Part shown: positions 1 through 11,499 of the stretch, piece by piece | Layout of the letters: each line of letters starts with the position of its first letter | Position numbering within the stretch: position 1 is the stretch's first letter | DNA from: Limnanthes douglasii subsp. nivea | Lineage: Eukaryota; Streptophyta; Magnoliopsida; Brassicales; Limnanthaceae | Direction: 5' to 3' | DNA: 64,000 bases | NCBI GenBank assembly: GCA_036936605.1 | Contig: JAUPFV010000002.1 | Location: 254,221,305 to 254,285,304, forward strand | Notes under the pieces: model-generated | Database searches by the model: none | The model's input: only the letters and a program-made list of their open reading frames with translations | Told to the model about the DNA's origin: nothing | Translations under genes and position numbers: made by a program

Positions 1-735
1 CGGTCAGGCCACGAGATAAAAATCTCAAGGGGCTAAGGTGACATGGTCTACTGAAATTTTTCCATGTTGGAGAGCGACCTTGGGATTCTGGACTTGAAAC
101 CTGGAATTAAGCGATCGTCCTTATACTTTTGTGGTCTCTTATTAGTAATAGCTCCAACTCTATTTGGTGCGAATAAATAAATACTAAGAAGATTAAAGAT
201 AATAACTTATGTGCTATTGACCTTTGTACCACCCCTTCATGGACTTGGAGGGAAACTTTATCTCTGAGGTCTCTCGGTAGTAATTTATTCAGGATGATGA
301 TCGACAAGATGAAGCATACCTCATTTTGGTTCGATCTTTTGTCCTCTCTTTCTATCTTATCACCCATTACGAGAAGGGCATCATCTATAACTCAAGCTAA
401 GGTAAGAACCTTAAATTTTCATATATTATCCTTGATGGGCTATGGAATTCGCCTGCTCATATCAGATCGACAAGTGGTAGAAATGCACCGATCTCCATAT
501 GATCCACAACCTATCATCTTCCTTCCTCCTCCCCCCCTCCCCAATGTCATCCTCAATGATGTGGACTACTAGATTACTAAAAAAGGACCAACAAGTTCAC
601 AATCAAGGAAACCTACAATGCCATTCATTTGCTCACTCTCTGGCCTTGTGTTTTATGCAATTTCACCTCCGAATCTATCAATCATATCCTCTATAACCAT
701 AGCTATTCTCAGAGCATCTAGAAATTCCCAAGCTC
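1..735 (+). mobile_element. LINE ORF2 C-terminal fragment (RT connection and zf-RVT)
   Basis: Decayed 3' part of a plant L1-type ORF2, read in shifting frames. Near 90-115 the plus strand reads like the conserved 'GLETWNKAI' block that follows the reverse transcriptase. At about 255-330 comes 'WTWRETLSLRSL' and 'TSFWFD', typical of the linker before the zf-RVT domain. At about 640-715 'CVLCNFTSESINHIL' matches the zinc-finger Cys-x2-Cys...His pattern of zf-RVT. Several frameshifts and stops; not functional. The 5' part lies outside the window. Confidence 0.6.
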
Positions 736-1700
736 GAAGCTTGAGTTCTATTTTAATATCAACACCAATTAGGTCTTTTGGTCTCAAAAGACTTCAAACT
801 AGTCTCGTTCCAGTTTACTACCAATTATGTAGTGCATGATTCGTTTCGGATGACCAAGGATCAAAGTTCAAAAATTATCTTTTGGTCTCATTCCAGTTTA
901 CTACCAATTATGTAGTGCATGATTCAGCACGATTGTTTACCACATCTTGAGGGAGACGAAAGTTTTCTACACCTTTACGACATTTACCTCTGCGATATGT
1001 ATCGTATGATTTTTGATTTCCAATTCAGACTACTTGATACCAAAATTGTATGGTCTGCTCAATCGTTATAATCTTTAGCTTATATTTGTCTTCTTTTTGT
1101 CTCTATCATTGTAGTCAACCCTTTTTTATTGGTTTGATACTTTATTCGCATGTTTTTCGATTTCGTTATTTAATTTTGATGTTCCTCCAATTTTCGATTT
1201 TAAATCCACATTCTTTTATTTCATTTTTTGCCAATGTTTCGGTTATCTATTTTTATATTGTATTCTTTTACGATTTTTTAAGCTATTTCTTGAGACATGT
1301 CCCATATAATTATAAAAACGATTCCTATTGCATTTATTTAATTAAAATATAATAATGGAAACCTATACTAATCGTACCAACTCAACCATGGCACGAAAAG
1401 GTAAACACAAATAAAAAACCATACACTTTTGTTCATTTCGGATGACCAAGGATCAAAGTACAAAAAAAGTCACTAAACTTAAAGGACTAAAGTGTGGTTT
1501 TCCGATTTAACCAAAAAAGAAAGTTTGGTGTGAAAACGGAGAAAGATAGAGGAGAGAGAGGGATAGAGAAACAGGTCATGGCATATATTCGTTTCTCGAA
1601 CGTAACCCCACTCATGTTTCCTGTTATGGCTGTACAAGAGAAAAATTTGTACAGACAAAGACAAAAACCAAACCCAACCCAACCACAACTACTCCCTTCT
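736..1700. other. Intergenic, with short direct repeats
   Basis: No gene recognised. A 40-bp segment at 802-841 is repeated at 885-924 with one mismatch (period 83). A 24-bp segment at 844-867 recurs exactly at 1436-1459. ORFs here show no recognisable domain. The rest is AT-rich. Confidence 0.5.
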
Positions 1701-1705
1701 CAAAA

Positions 1706-1715
1706 TTTATAAAAA
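1706..1715 (+). promoter_or_regulatory. Probable TATA box of the MYB-CC gene
   Basis: TTTATAAAAA lies about 75 bp upstream of the ATG at 1787, a normal spacing for a plant core promoter with a short leader. It is preceded by a C/A-rich stretch (1671-1700). Confidence 0.5.
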
Positions 1716-1786
1716 CATAACACCACTCACTCTCTAGCTACCTCATACAAATTTCTATTACCACTCCTCAAGATCAAATCTTTAGC

Positions 1787-3229
1787 ATGCCTCTGTCTTC
1801 CGATTTAAAACCCAGGTTAAAATGGACTCATCAACTCCATTCCAGGTTTCTCGAAGCTATTGATCACCTTGGCGGTGCAGATAGTTCAGTTTCTCTTCTT
1901 TTTTATATGTGTTCTGTTCTGTTCTGTTTTTCTACTTGGTGTAACGTAACACATTTTATTATACAATTAATCCTCTGTGTTTTTGGTCTTTTTTATTTTT
2001 GTATATTGTTGAATGTACAGAAGCAACACCAAAGAGTTTATTGAGGATAATGGAAACTCCTGGATTGACTTTGTATCATCTTAAGAGCCATTTACAGGTA
2101 CCATTTTTTCACAAACTTTTTTTTTTTTTTTATAATCGAAATCGAAATCTAATAGTCAAATGATGTTCTTTTGTTTGTGTAGAAATATAGGCTTGGGAAA
2201 AGCCAACAGGATGTGACAAATCAACAAGGTGATCTAATATGCATAAATGTGACTTTGTAAATCGTAATCATTGGTCCATAGTCTCTTTATTCATTGGTAT
2301 TTGATTAAGTATATCATTTTGATGAACAACAGTTGACTCTGGTGACCATTGTGTAGAGGTACAGAGTAGCTATAAGGAGAAAAATCAAGATCAGATCACT
2401 AACAAGTAATAGTTTAAAATTTCAATCTTTACTCAATTCTGTTTCGATGAATTTGGTGGTGTTGATAATAGATAGTTCATGTTTTGTTTTTTACTTTCCA
2501 GAAATTTGCAGATTGCTCAGGGATTACAAATGCAAATGGATGTCCAAAGGAAACTTCAAGATCAGATTGAAGTAAATCAAACTTTGGTGAATTTTGATTA
2601 TGAATTTATGATCGAATTTTTACACTATTTATCTTATGCGTATATGTTTTCAGGTACAAAAACATTTGCAGCTAAGGATTGAAGCACAAGGAAAATACTT
2701 AGAATCGGTACTAAAGAAAGCTCAAGAAACCTTAGCTGAGTTCAATCCATCTCTTAGCACGTACCATGCAAAATCGGAACTCTTTCGATTAGTCTCGATG
2801 TACAACTTTGGATGTTCGAGTTCTTCATTTTCGGAATTAACAGAAACAAGAGGAGGTTCAAACATGGAAAGTTTGGAGAAAAAACAAATAAATTCAATGG
2901 AGAGTTCGTTGACATCATCCGAAAACTCGGGAAGTAAAAAAGAAATGAATGAAATTAGTAACACCAAGAAATTTAGATTTTCAGTTGAGCTTCCACTAAT
3001 GGATAATTTCGTAAAGAATCAAGAGAGTGATAAGAAAAGAAGTTTTAGTACAATGTTTTCGGATGGAATTTGTGTTGAGCAACCATTGAGTAAATCTTGG
3101 AGGGCAGAAGTTTATGAGGAGAAAGATGGTTTTGACCAATTGAGACTTGATTTGAACTGCAGTTATGACCAAGCTTCAAATGGCAAAGATATACCGGAAC
3201 CGGAAAATGAGTCAAGCTTAAGAGTTTAA
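1787..3229 (+). CDS. PHL8: MYB-CC (GARP) transcription factor, PHR1-LIKE 8 type
   Basis: Six exons with GT-AG introns: 1787-1883, 2021-2097, 2183-2228, 2333-2405, 2502-2571, 2654-3229. They join to 312 codons plus stop with consistent phases. Exons 1-3 encode the GARP/MYB DNA-binding domain: PRLKWT near residue 10, LGGADKATPK across the first intron, and SHLQKYRLGK at about 55-64. Residues about 99-150 are the second conserved block, the coiled coil (QMQMDVQRKLQDQIE, then QLRIEAQGKYLE), which defines the MYB-CC family and mediates dimerisation. C-terminal SSLTSSE, VELPLMD and CVEQPL motifs recall Arabidopsis At1g69580 (PHL8) from memory. PHR1/PHL proteins bind P1BS-type elements and act in phosphate-starvation signalling; that role here is inferred from the family. 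Exons 2-5 are too short to show as single ORFs. No damage seen. Confidence 0.88.
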
Positions 3230-3459
3230 GGTTTTGGAATTCCGGTTACTATGCAATCTGAGACTTGAAACTTGATTCGTAAGAATTAAATCTTTTGTTT
3301 ACAAGTATAGAATATACATTGATTGGAACCACATAAATCTTTTGAAAGTATATTCAATTAAGAAGAAAGTATTCTTATAGTGTATTGTTAATTTTTTGTT
3401 ATAATCTTTGTATCTCTATGATTTAATGCTACCAATTTTTTCAGACTCAACTATGAAAT
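3230..3459 (+). other. 3' UTR and flank of the MYB-CC gene
   Basis: AT-rich sequence following the stop codon. There is no further ORF, and the Copia LTR similarity begins at about 3460. Confidence 0.4.
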
Positions 3460-4484
3460 GCAGGACAAAATACAACAAAAATACTTCTAGTTGAGACTTG
3501 ATTTCAATTTGGTTTGTCCGAAATTCTAGGTTTAAGCTTGTAACTTGGGTGGTCGGAGTAGGACCAAACTTAACTTTTTTGGTGATTTAATTTCTATAAA
3601 TGTGAGATGAGAGAAGTAAACTTCAATTTTGTGGATTTTTCAAAGGGAAAGTTAACGACATATACAATTTACAAACCCATTATACAAAAACAAGATTTAA
3701 TGTGGTTCGTGTTGCGAAAAAATCATATATTTATAGATTATGGATACAATAAAAATAACAAGAAAATACTCTCTCACACAACTAATACTACCACTAGTCT
3801 TCTGTTACAAAGTAAATTTGACAATAAACTATAGATCTAAGTGTTTCTCTTAGTGTTTATTTTCTAATTTTGTTCTGCTTTATAAAATCAGACAAACTCT
3901 CGATTTATCCCTCTTACTATCGCGAATACAAGCGCTTCAGCAACAACTTCATACTTTGCTTCCACTGTGTATAAAATCAGGGATGAGTGACATACTACAC
4001 CAATTTTAGATTAGTAGCTATCAACATGTTTCCAAAAACAACCAAGAGGAAATGGTAGCAACAATCTTGCCATCTGTAGTGTCGTATACAAACTGGCAGG
4101 TAGTGGAGCAATACCCTAGAGTCTGATAGAATAATATTATGTCTCCGTCAAATAACGTCAAGATTAACTCTATTAATAAACGATTGAGATCTTTCATTAA
4201 TTTCAGAATATTTAACATAAAATTAGATCAAATTCCTTCCAAGAACATATAGGTATCTTTAGAAGACCTAACTACATAAGTCCATGCACCTAAGTAAAAA
4301 ACCTATGATCATGCTCTTCTGTTTTAGTAGTTACTTATTTGCAAGGCTTGACAGAGCTATTTTCCTTAGGTTCCAGCATATGTCGCTTACGTCAGTTAGA
4401 GTCCCATAATTTTATACATTAAGATCTTAAGATTATTCAAATCTTCGGTCTAAGTCACTAGTCATTTATAGCATACACCTAACA
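3460..4484 (-). repeat. 3' LTR of Copia-1 (LTR copy A)
   Basis: It aligns by eye with 22940-23208 plus 27690-28374 (copy B) and, for its upper half, with 18850-19276 (copy C). On the minus strand the LTR begins TGTTAGGTGT at 4484, directly after a GGAGAATTGTTAG-type polypurine tract, as usual for plant Copia. ORFs within it are non-coding shadows. Confidence 0.7.
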
Positions 4485-6376
4485 ATTCTCCGACTAAACT
4501 TATAGTGATTCCAGCGGTTATTATCCTAATGTTTCAACTACTCTTTAGAAACATCCAGTCCACTTGCTTTAAAACTTACACAAGTCTCATATAGTTCGTG
4601 ATTTTGAAACTGATATTCCTTGGTCAGAACACATGAAAGATTCTCAACAATTTTATTTTTTACCACCATCACTTGCTCTCTTTCTACCATATCTCGGATA
4701 AAGTGCAGCTTGATATGTACATGTTTAGTTAGATAATGGAATTTCATATTTTTCATCAAGTGAATAACACTGGTATTATCACAGAACAATGTCAGTCCAT
4801 TCTTTATACTAGTGATCTTACTCAACAATCTCTTCAGTTATATGGTTTCCTTTATTTCTTTAGTAGCAACCATATATCCAGCTTCCGCAGATGACAAGGA
4901 AATGAGCTTTTAAGGACATGAACCAGTCCTTCAAACACATTACACAAACATCCTGAAGTTTACTTCATAGTGTCAACGTAGCCTGCATATTAGAGTTAAC
5001 ATACCTCGTGAGTAACTCATAACCTTGTACTTCTAATTACAACATAACCTAACTTCAACCGAACCCTTCAAATATCTCATGAGCTATTTGAGGGCTTCTA
5101 GTGAGGTTTCCCCGGATTTTACATAAATCATCTCAAAATACTAATTGAGCATGCTAGATCAGGTCTCATGCATATTATTGTGTATATAATGTTTCACTTT
5201 ACAATAGAATATGGTATATCATGCATAAACTTCTTATCTTTTACTTCGGTTGGCGTTTAAGTGATACTAAATTTGAAATTGGCAGCAATAAAGTTTCAAC
5301 CTCTCAAGCTTTGGACATGCCAAACTTCTTGAGAACTGTCATTATGAATTCTTGTTAAGATAAGAATAAATACCCTATAAATCTGTTTATTTTGATCTCT
5401 ATACCAAGAATCCTTAAAGCATCTCCCGTATCTTTCATCTCAAACTCTTCTTCCAGTTGAGTCTTCACTATTTTGTTTCTCATATTTTCCTTACAAACTA
5501 TCAATATGTCATCTACATACAATAACAATATGACATGTCTCTTCATATATTCCTCATTACAATAGACATGAATTTCATAACAACTCATCGCATACTTGAC
5601 GAACCTATTAAAAGTAAAAAAATAATCCACTGTTTTAGCGAATGTTTGAGACGATATATGGTATCTTCAACAAACACACATCTCAGTTCTTTACATAAGA
5701 AGCTAGTTTTAATACCTATATGATCTAACTCAAAATAAAATATAGAAATAATTGATAACAAAACCCTTATTGAGGTTTGTTTCACAACTGGTGAGGAATT
5801 TTTAATGAAATCAACATTCTTCTTTTGTGTGATTTTGTTAGCCACCAACCTAGATTTGTACATGGATAATTGAACTATGGGAATAACTTTATTTTTTCAA
5901 TACATATTTGCATCCAACAAGCTTTTGAACCCTCGACTGATTCACATGAATACATATGCCATTCTTTTTTATACAACTCAGTTCTTCCCTCATAGCCTCC
6001 AACCATTTTGTCTTTTCACTAATCTTCCTAGAATTGTGATAACTCTTGAGTTTAAAAACAATTATTTTCATTTCAATTAATAAAGAATAAGTGATAACTT
6101 CAACAAACTGGTACCTCTGAGTATGTTTTCAATCGATTAAATAAAGATTCTGAAACATCAAACTCTTGACCATTTTCTAACGTATACAATGGGTGAACTT
6201 TCTTTGCATGAGATGTATCTCTATTAAGTGTAAAATCATCTTCTGCATAAACATCCTTAGCTTCACTATCTTGTTGAGACCATCATCAACTCCACCTCTC
6301 TTCTCGACAGTAATAGACTATGACTCTATATTTTTTAAGACTATCATAACATCTTCAAGAAATACCACGTAGCAAT
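4485..6376 (-). pseudogene. Copia-1 reverse transcriptase and RNase H remnant
   Basis: Minus-strand fragments in order: the RT start with a W-x-EAM motif (5889-6071), the RT amino half with an ARLVA-like block (5585-5863), the RT catalytic part with YVDD at 5508-5519 (ORF 5355-5630), and Copia RNase H with a 'FCDN' core and the 'TKHVHIKLHFIRD' signature (4538-4828). Ty1/copia RNase H normally ends close to the 3' LTR, as here. Stops and frameshifts separate the blocks, so no product is expected. 6072-6376 is the poorly conserved integrase-RT linker. Confidence 0.8.
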
Positions 6377-6712
6377 TGATGAGTTCAGATAATTTGGACC
6401 ATATGACGCCACTAAAAATCCAAAGAGGACAAATATATTAACTTTTGACTAAGCTATTTGCTAATCAACTTAAGACTAATGAGTATTTGATTTCGATTTG
6501 GTTTCATGACCCGATCCGATAAGCCCATGGGTCAGTAATAAAGCTATAAACACCCCAACCACTCTCATTAATGAGGGTGATCAGAATTTAATACTAGGAG
6601 ACAGTTTAATTATCTCTCTACTCTCCACACTAAACACAAAACACCCTAAAATTATTAAAACACTTTCAAAACACTTTACCAATCTACCCTCAGCCTAAAA
6701 TAAACCAAACCA
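6377..6712 (+). repeat. 5' LTR of Gypsy-1
   Basis: About 336 bp. It aligns with 16437-16818 but lacks a roughly 46-bp segment present in the 3' LTR just after the first 20 bases. It is followed by AATTGGCGACC, a primer-binding-site-like start similar to the TTGGCGCC type of Tat elements. Confidence 0.85.
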
Positions 6713-6783
6713 AATTGGCGACCAAAGTAGGAGGCGTCGGTGCCTGAATTTTATATTAAAAAACAGTGAGAAAAACAGTTCGG

Positions 6784-8296
6784 ATGGATCCGAATGGGAA
6801 AAATACTCCACCTCATGAGGTGGAAATGGAAAAGGAAAATAAGGAATATACCATTGAGGAGTGAGACAAGCTGAGGACTGAGATAGAGGCGCTAAGGGCC
6901 ATAAAACAAGCAGAGAAAGGTATAAAAGAGAAATCTGGAGCGTGAGGCCTTCATCATACTGACAACCCTGGGGAGAATGAGCCATCCCTAAAGACTCACC
7001 TCAGTTCGAAGAAGACACACCGGTCTAAGCCTGTTGAAAATTCTGGATCTGAGTCCTCTAGCAGCTTTTCAAAATGAGGCAGTGCTTGAAGAATCTTTGT
7101 CCTCAAGCAGTGATGAGGGGAGATCTAGAAAAAAGATAAAGTTAAATAAAAAGCACTCAAGAAAGAGGGACAGACATGGTAGGCTCAAAACGCATCATGT
7201 CAAAGGATCGTCCCATAGGCATGTTGATAAGTTGTTCATAGATCCCTTTGCCTTTCAGTTCGAACCAGGTATTTTTGCAACTCCTAATGAAGATACTATT
7301 TTTAGTCGCAATAAAAACTGAAAGCAGTCACCTTTATCTGCAAAAATACTATCCGGACACCTTCCTAAAAGGTTTGATAGCTCTAAGATGGAGAAATATG
7401 ATGGAAGTCGGGATCCAGACAACCATCTAGAGCAATTCAAGAACTTCATGATGAATTTTGATGACGATGATAAGCTCTTGTGCGAAGCCTTCTCCTAAAC
7501 TTTTACGGGGAGTGCTCTTAAATACTATAATAGCTTGCATCAGGGATGTATTAGAAACTTTGTTACCTTTTGGGTTGCCTTCCGGAGGTAAATTGTTGGG
7601 AGTAAAGAGCTGAAGGGTAATGGGGATACCATTATACACTTTGCACAAGAACCAAACAAATCTTTGAAAGATTACATAAGTCGATTTGAATACAAAGAAC
7701 GGATTAGCAGATTGCTTTGAGAAAGTGGAGATTTCTTCTCTTAGGCAAGGGTTTAATCTTGGGAACTTAGATGATTTTGTGACCCTGAAGAAAGCTATGA
7801 CCTGGGGTGGCTTATTAAACTAAGTGGAAAAGTAGATTAATGTGGAAGAAATAAAGAAAAATAGGGTGCACCATCAGGTGAGGTCCACCACAACAGCTTC
7901 TCCAGCATCTAATCAATCTGGTTACAAGGCAAAGGAGATAGGACAAGGATCTAACCGATCCAAGAAAGCTCAATCCAACCAGAACCAGACCGAGAGCCAA
8001 AAATAAAGGAGTAAGATAGGTCATTGGGTCCACCTGAGTGGTTCACAAAGTTAAGAGAAAATGTGGTTACACTCTATGATAAAACTAAGGATAAAGTACA
8101 CTTTCGAAAGCCGGCAGCGTTGCAGTCCTCCAGAGAAAACCGAAACACTTGTTTTTGCCAATATCACAATGATATAGACCACAATACTCAGGACTGCATA
8201 GCGCTGAAACAAGAAGTCCAAAACCTTATTGAGAGGGGAAAATTAGGGGCGTACGTTAAAAGACAAAGTGGAAACAGACCTAATAATGCTCTTTAG
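6784..8296 (+). pseudogene. Gypsy-1 gag remnant
   Basis: Starts at the ATG at 6784, 72 bases after the LTR, and is soon broken by in-frame TGA and TAG codons. A Ser/Arg/Lys-rich segment (7034-7321) precedes the capsid-type block around 7321-7700 (KMEKYDGSRDPDNHLEQFKNF), which is also found in Gypsy-2 at 36352-36723. The last part (8024-8296) ends in a zinc-knuckle-like CQYHNDIDHNTQDC motif, the Tat-type variant of the gag zinc finger. Gag packages element RNA. Confidence 0.8.
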
Positions 8297-8409
8297 ACAG
8301 GTCCTTCGAACAATCCTGGAACGTCTGCTCAAGAAGGTGCAATGGTGATCCTTGAAAGGTTTCATATGGACTCTGAGTATCTGGATCCAGATCCAACTCG
8401 GAATAAGAT

Positions 8410-9108
8410 ATGGGTGATAACAGAAAAAAAACTAAGACGGTATCTGGACTGATCAACTTCTTCGAATCATTAACTATTTTTGGAAGGGATATTGTAAGTG
8501 CACCTACCCCTTCATCAAGGAAGAGGCATGTCCATAATTTGAATACTCAATTAGAAGGGGGAATGTTTTCCCATAAGTGTCAATACCCATTCCCATTCAT
8601 AGTCTTTGATAAAGATGATTTGAGGGATATTGTTAGGCCTCACGATGATGCAGTGGTTATAGGAGCTTCTATGTGGGGAAATGATATACGCTGAATTCTG
8701 ATTGATACGGGAAGTTCGAAAAACATTCTATTCTTAAGCTCTTACAAACAGATGAGGAATCAGACTCTTATTCAACGTTCGAACAGAACCATTGTCGACT
8801 TCACATGGAGATCTGCGGATGTAATTGGGGAGTTTGAAGAAGAAGTTTTGTTGGGCAAGGGGCCTTTTAAAAAGATGGAGAGGGTACAATTTGTTAGGGT
8901 AGATTTCCCCACATCATATAATGCTATTTTTGGGAGGTCTTGGGTTTCTAGAATGCATGTTATGGCCTCTATAGTCCATCAGTGCTTAAAGTATGCGGTT
9001 CAGGGACAAGTAGGGATTGTCCAAAGTAGTCAGAAAATAGCCAAGGAGTGCTATGCAACAACTCTTGCTCCTAAGATATTGGGGGCAGTTCGAATTAATA
9101 AAGATTAG
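8410..9108 (+). pseudogene. Gypsy-1 aspartic protease remnant
   Basis: The active-site DTGSS motif is at 8704-8718, preceded by hydrophobic ILI and followed by NILFLSSYKQM. The flap and C-terminal half continue in 8752-9108 (YNAIFGRSWV, then ECYATTLAPK, typical of plant Gypsy polyproteins). A TGA just before the active site (about 8692) splits the reading frame. The protease would mature the gag-pol polyprotein. Confidence 0.8.
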
Positions 9109-10464
9109 CAGTTACTGGAGCCTTCTACTGAGGAAATTGAGATTGATGACCCCATAGAGGCTCCCAATATCATAATACCCATTGAAGAAGTTGAAACTTA
9201 TTCCCTTACAGAGGGTAAGAACGTCAAGATTGGTTACAAGTTGGCGCCAGAGTTAAGAAATAAATTTTTGTTTTTTTTGCTGAACAATCAACATGTGTTT
9301 GCATGGTGCAATAATGATGTAAATGAGGTACCAACGGATGTTATTTCATATAAGTTGTCTATCCGGAGTGATGTTGCACCTGTTGTACAAAAAAGAAGAG
9401 CTTTTTCCTAGAAAAAAGCAGCCGTGATGGTTCAAGAGGTTGATCAACTGACCAAGATGGGCATATATCTTGTATAGACCGCCAATCCGGTGTTAATCAA
9501 GAAAAATAACGGCAAATGACGTATGTGTATTGATTTCACTGACCTCAAAAGGCCTTGCCGAAAGGATCTTTATCATGTCCCTTGGATAGATCAGCTAGTA
9601 GATTCTATATCTGGAAATAAGTTATTGTCCTTCATGGATGCCTTTTCAGGGTATAATCAGATACATGTAGATCTGAAGGATCAAGATCACATCACTTTTA
9701 TTACAGATAGAGGTCTTTACTGCTATAAGGTGATGACCTTCAGATTGAAAAATGCTGGGGCTACCTATCAGAGGTTAGTGAACAAAACATTTTCTAATCA
9801 GATCGGAAGAAACATGGAAGTCTACATAGATGACATGATGGTTAAAAGCTTGGAAGAGGATTTATACATAACTGATCTCCAAGAAAAATTTTCTAACTTA
9901 GAAAATGTGAATTTGAAGTTAAATCCGGATAAATGTGTGTTTGGGGTCCGATCTGGAAAATTTATGGGTTACATAATAAGTGAAAAAGGTATCCATCCTG
10001 ATTCGAATAAGTTTAATGTCTTATTCGAAATGGATCCTCCTCAAAATTTCATAGAAGTTCAAAAGCTCACTAGAAGGTTGACGGCTTTAAATAGATTTAT
10101 TTCAAGGTTATCAGACAAGCGCGCTCATTTTTTCCAAATATTGAAAATTGCTAAAGACTTCAATTGGTCCCCACAGTATGACCAAGCCTTTATTGAAACA
10201 AAGAAATATTTATCTTCACCCAAGACTCTTTTCAAGCCCGTTCAAGGAGAAAAGCTTTATGTATACCTGGTTGTGTCCGAAAGTGTTATAAGTGTTGTCT
10301 TGGTAAGGGAAGTGGATTGTTATCCTCGTCCGATGTACTACATCAGTAAGAGTTTACTAGATGCTGAAAGAAGATATTTAAGATTGGAAAACTTGGCATT
10401 GGCTTTAGTAACTGCAGCAAGGAAGATGAGGTTGTATTTTCAAGCTCATTTTATTATTGTCTGA
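9109..10464 (+). pseudogene. Gypsy-1 reverse transcriptase (with first RNase H start)
   Basis: The RT entry region (9240-9520) has three stops. The main open segment, 9523-10464, holds the palm motifs: FMDAFSGYNQI, the catalytic YIDD at 9823-9834, then the thumb and an RNase H beginning (YYISKSLLDAERRYLRLENLA at about 10340-10400). RNase H continues beyond a stop to about 10605 with MTKW and VADFL motifs. The YIDD site is intact, but the polyprotein is not continuous. Confidence 0.87.
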
Positions 10465-10605
10465 ATGTCTTTCCCGCTAAAAAATGTTCTTCAGAAGGAG
10501 GATGTATCAAGCAAAATGACCAAGTGGTAAGTGGAATTAGGTGACTATGACATTGATTTCGCCCCTCGAACGATAATTAAAGCTCAACTAGTGGCTGACT
10601 TCTTG

Positions 10606-10895
10606 GTAGTGTTTCATTATATTGCCGCGTGACAGATTCGAGTTCTTAAGAGATGCAACTGGTGTGTTCAACTTGAAGCCTGAGTTACAAGATTAATAGG
10701 GAGAAATGTTGGCATAATTAATATAATCTCGTATCTTATATATATGTATGCAATTATATTTTATTAGTTTCCGTTATAAAGTATGTGCAGTTGTAACTGC
10801 CTACGTAAATTTCACGTTTCCGTTATGTATATGTAATTTGATCAACTTGAATGGATTCAGAATTTCAGGAAAACAAATTCTCTTAAATTTGTTTT
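10606..10895 (+). mobile_element. Copia 3'-end fragment nested in Gypsy-1
   Basis: Directly after the Gypsy VADFL motif comes the end of a Copia polyprotein: LPRDRFEFLRD...LKPELQ and a stop at 10694-10696. It is followed by a GGGAGAAA polypurine tract and an LTR-like start TGTTGGCATA at 10707. AT-rich LTR-like sequence continues to about 10895, where the Gypsy second RNase H resumes with DGGSS. The fragment starts inside a coding region and has no matching 5' LTR, so it is a truncated or recombined piece. Confidence 0.65.
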
Positions 10896-11400
10896 CTTCG
10901 AACTGATGGTGGATCAAGCACTATGGGTTGTGGAGCTGGAATTTGTGACCTCTCTGTATGGTGATAAAATGTATCAGGCTATATGCTTTGGATTCAGGGC
11001 CTCTAACAATGAGTCTGAATATAAGGCAACTATAGCCGGTCTTAAGTTAGCTCTCCTCTGTGGAGCTAAGAGAGTCTGGTTAATGAGTGGCTCTCAATTA
11101 CTCATCCACCATGCCCAAGGACATTCTGTGAAGCTAAGAGAGTCTGATTAATGAGTGACTCTCAATTACTCATCCATCATGCCTAAGGACAGTCTGAGGC
11201 CAAGAAGGAACAACTGGTTAAGTACTTACTCATTTTGAAAGAAGTGGCAGCAAGCTTCAAAAGTATTTGCTATGAGCATATTCCTAGATCGGAGAATACA
11301 TTGGCAGAATCTCTAGCAATTATAGCTTATTCTAAGTCCTACCATTGGATTCTCATACAAGAATTCCCGTCCATACAGTTAGATCAGAAGAAAGAAGATG
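10896..11400 (+). pseudogene. Gypsy-1 additional RNase H (aRH)
   Basis: It starts with DGGSSTMGCGAG (about 10903), continues FGFRASNNESEYKATIAGLKLA (10990-11060) and later SICYEHIPRSENTLAE (about 11265-11310), the signature of the RVT_3/archaeal-type RNase H. An approximate 55-bp duplication (AAGAGAGTCTG...CTCAATTACTCATCCA at 11067-11115 and again at 11129-11178) disrupts it. A second RNase H in this place is a hallmark of Tat-lineage Gypsy elements. Confidence 0.75.
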
Positions 11401-11499
11401 GATAAAATATGAGTATACTTGTGGTCCAACCTAAGGATTGGAGATACACCTTCCGTCAATACATTTCTGATGGGACATTGCCTTTGGATAAAGTTGTGG

